A DNA stretch of 5,152 nucleotides, taken from positions 1 to 5,152 of the forward strand of contig JAKAYH010000210.1 of assembly GCA_021826835.1 (NCBI GenBank), in the 5' to 3' direction. Made by a program: the position numbers and the translations under genes. Origin of the DNA: Thermoplasmata archaeon. GTDB taxonomy: Archaea > Thermoplasmatota > Thermoplasmata > Thermoplasmatales > Thermoplasmataceae. The notes below the pieces were generated by a model, which made no database searches, was not told the origin of the DNA, and saw only the letters and a program-made list of their open reading frames with translations. Of the stretch, positions 4,903 to 5,152 are shown piece after piece. Numbering within the stretch: the stretch's first letter is position 1; the number at the start of each line of letters is the position of its first letter.

Positions 4903-5105
4903 GCAAGGCATCCGCAAAGAAAAAAATTTTGGCATGCAGGAAATGCAAAAGAATCTGCTTTGACAAACCTTGCCCCGAACATGGAGACAGAGATCTTTCT
5001 CCCGACTGGTATGGTTTCATGGTTTTCGACAACCTCGAACATTCAACAATCAGTAAAATAGCAGTTAATCCCAGAGAAGGAATCTATGCTCTTAAGGTCA
5101 GATAA
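4899..5105 (+). CDS. spt4: Transcription elongation factor Spt4 (RpoE'')
   Basis: Spt4 binds the NGN domain of Spt5, and the pair clamps RNA polymerase for processive elongation. This 68-residue protein has the usual small size. Its zinc ribbon begins with C13-R-K-C16, and the family core follows: D32-L-S-P-D-W-Y (the LS-x-x-W/F-Y block), MVFDNLEHSTISKIA (41-55) and the ending G-I-Y-A-L-K-V-R. The second metal-ligand pair, normally C-P-x-C, reads C25-P-E-H28, so the fourth ligand appears to be His; an additional cysteine, C20, lies between the pairs. The TTG start overlaps the rpo7 stop and has a GGTGA site 6 bases upstream, so the two genes are co-transcribed and probably translationally coupled. 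Identification rests on the motifs and the rpo7-spt4 order. Confidence 0.93.
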   Translation: MSKASAKKKILACRKCKRICFDKPCPEHGDRDLSPDWYGFMVFDNLEHSTISKIAVNPREGIYALKVR

Positions 5106-5152
5106 AACATATTCTCTTACTGAGCAATCAAAATCTCTCATAACCCAGAACA
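5086..5152 (+). CDS. Start of third operon gene, possibly DUF359 GTP-dependent dephospho-CoA kinase (cut by window edge)
   Basis: An ATG at 5086-5088 opens a frame that overlaps the last 20 bases of spt4 and stays open to the window end, giving 22 residues (beginning MLLRSDKTYSLTEQ). A purine-rich stretch (GAGAAGGAA, 5074-5082) lies just upstream and may act as a weak ribosome binding site. In several archaea the gene after spt4 encodes a DUF359 protein, the GTP-dependent dephospho-CoA kinase of coenzyme A synthesis, followed by ribosomal protein S24e. The visible residues are compatible with that N-terminus but too few to prove it. The remaining frames after spt4 offer no better start. Confidence 0.5.
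   Translation, partial: MLLRSDKTYSLTEQSKSLITQN

Overview
This AT-rich window looks archaeal, most likely from the Thermoplasmata (a Ferroplasma/Acidiplasma/Cuniculiplasma/Thermoplasma-like organism). The evidence is an archaeal RNA polymerase subunit Rpo7 (RpoE') gene directly overlapped by the Spt4 (RpoE'') gene, Shine-Dalgarno sites of the GGTGA(T) type, and TATA-like boxes about 25 bases before the start codon of genes with no ribosome binding site (leaderless transcription). The family is inferred from gene content and composition; no search was possible.

Left part, minus strand (1-2848). The window opens inside a von Willebrand factor A (VWA) protein; only its N-terminal 88 residues are present, with an intact DxSxS metal-site motif. 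Next is a 114-residue multi-pass membrane protein with its own promoter. Upstream of that is a probable three-gene run transcribed leftwards: an unrecognised 113-residue soluble protein, a 190-residue four-helix membrane protein, and a membrane-anchored family 2 glycosyltransferase resembling ceramide-glucosyltransferase-type (GT21-like) enzymes. The last two overlap by 4 bases.

Divergent promoter region (2849-2997). It holds one leaderless promoter for each strand.

Right part, plus strand (2998-5152). First comes a secreted and membrane-anchored surface protein: signal peptide, sequon-rich beta-type ectodomain, proline-rich linker and about five membrane helices. A perfect small stem-loop follows its stop codon. 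Then comes an information-processing operon with tight overlaps: rpo7 (TTG start, strong SD, long charged C-terminal tail), spt4 (TTG start, 4-base overlap, last zinc ligand apparently His), and the first 22 codons of a third gene overlapping spt4 by 20 bases. From archaeal gene order, that third gene may be the DUF359 GTP-dependent dephospho-CoA kinase.

How the parts relate. The right-hand operon is conserved housekeeping: transcription stalk and elongation factor. The left and middle genes are lineage-type envelope genes with no clear shared pathway. The most suggestive link is a G-x-E-F-S-R-R motif at the cytosolic end of a membrane helix in two otherwise different membrane proteins, which suggests a common membrane module with and without an ectodomain. 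I see no tRNA, rRNA, CRISPR array, insertion sequence or defence system. No gene-free stretch exceeds 150 bases.
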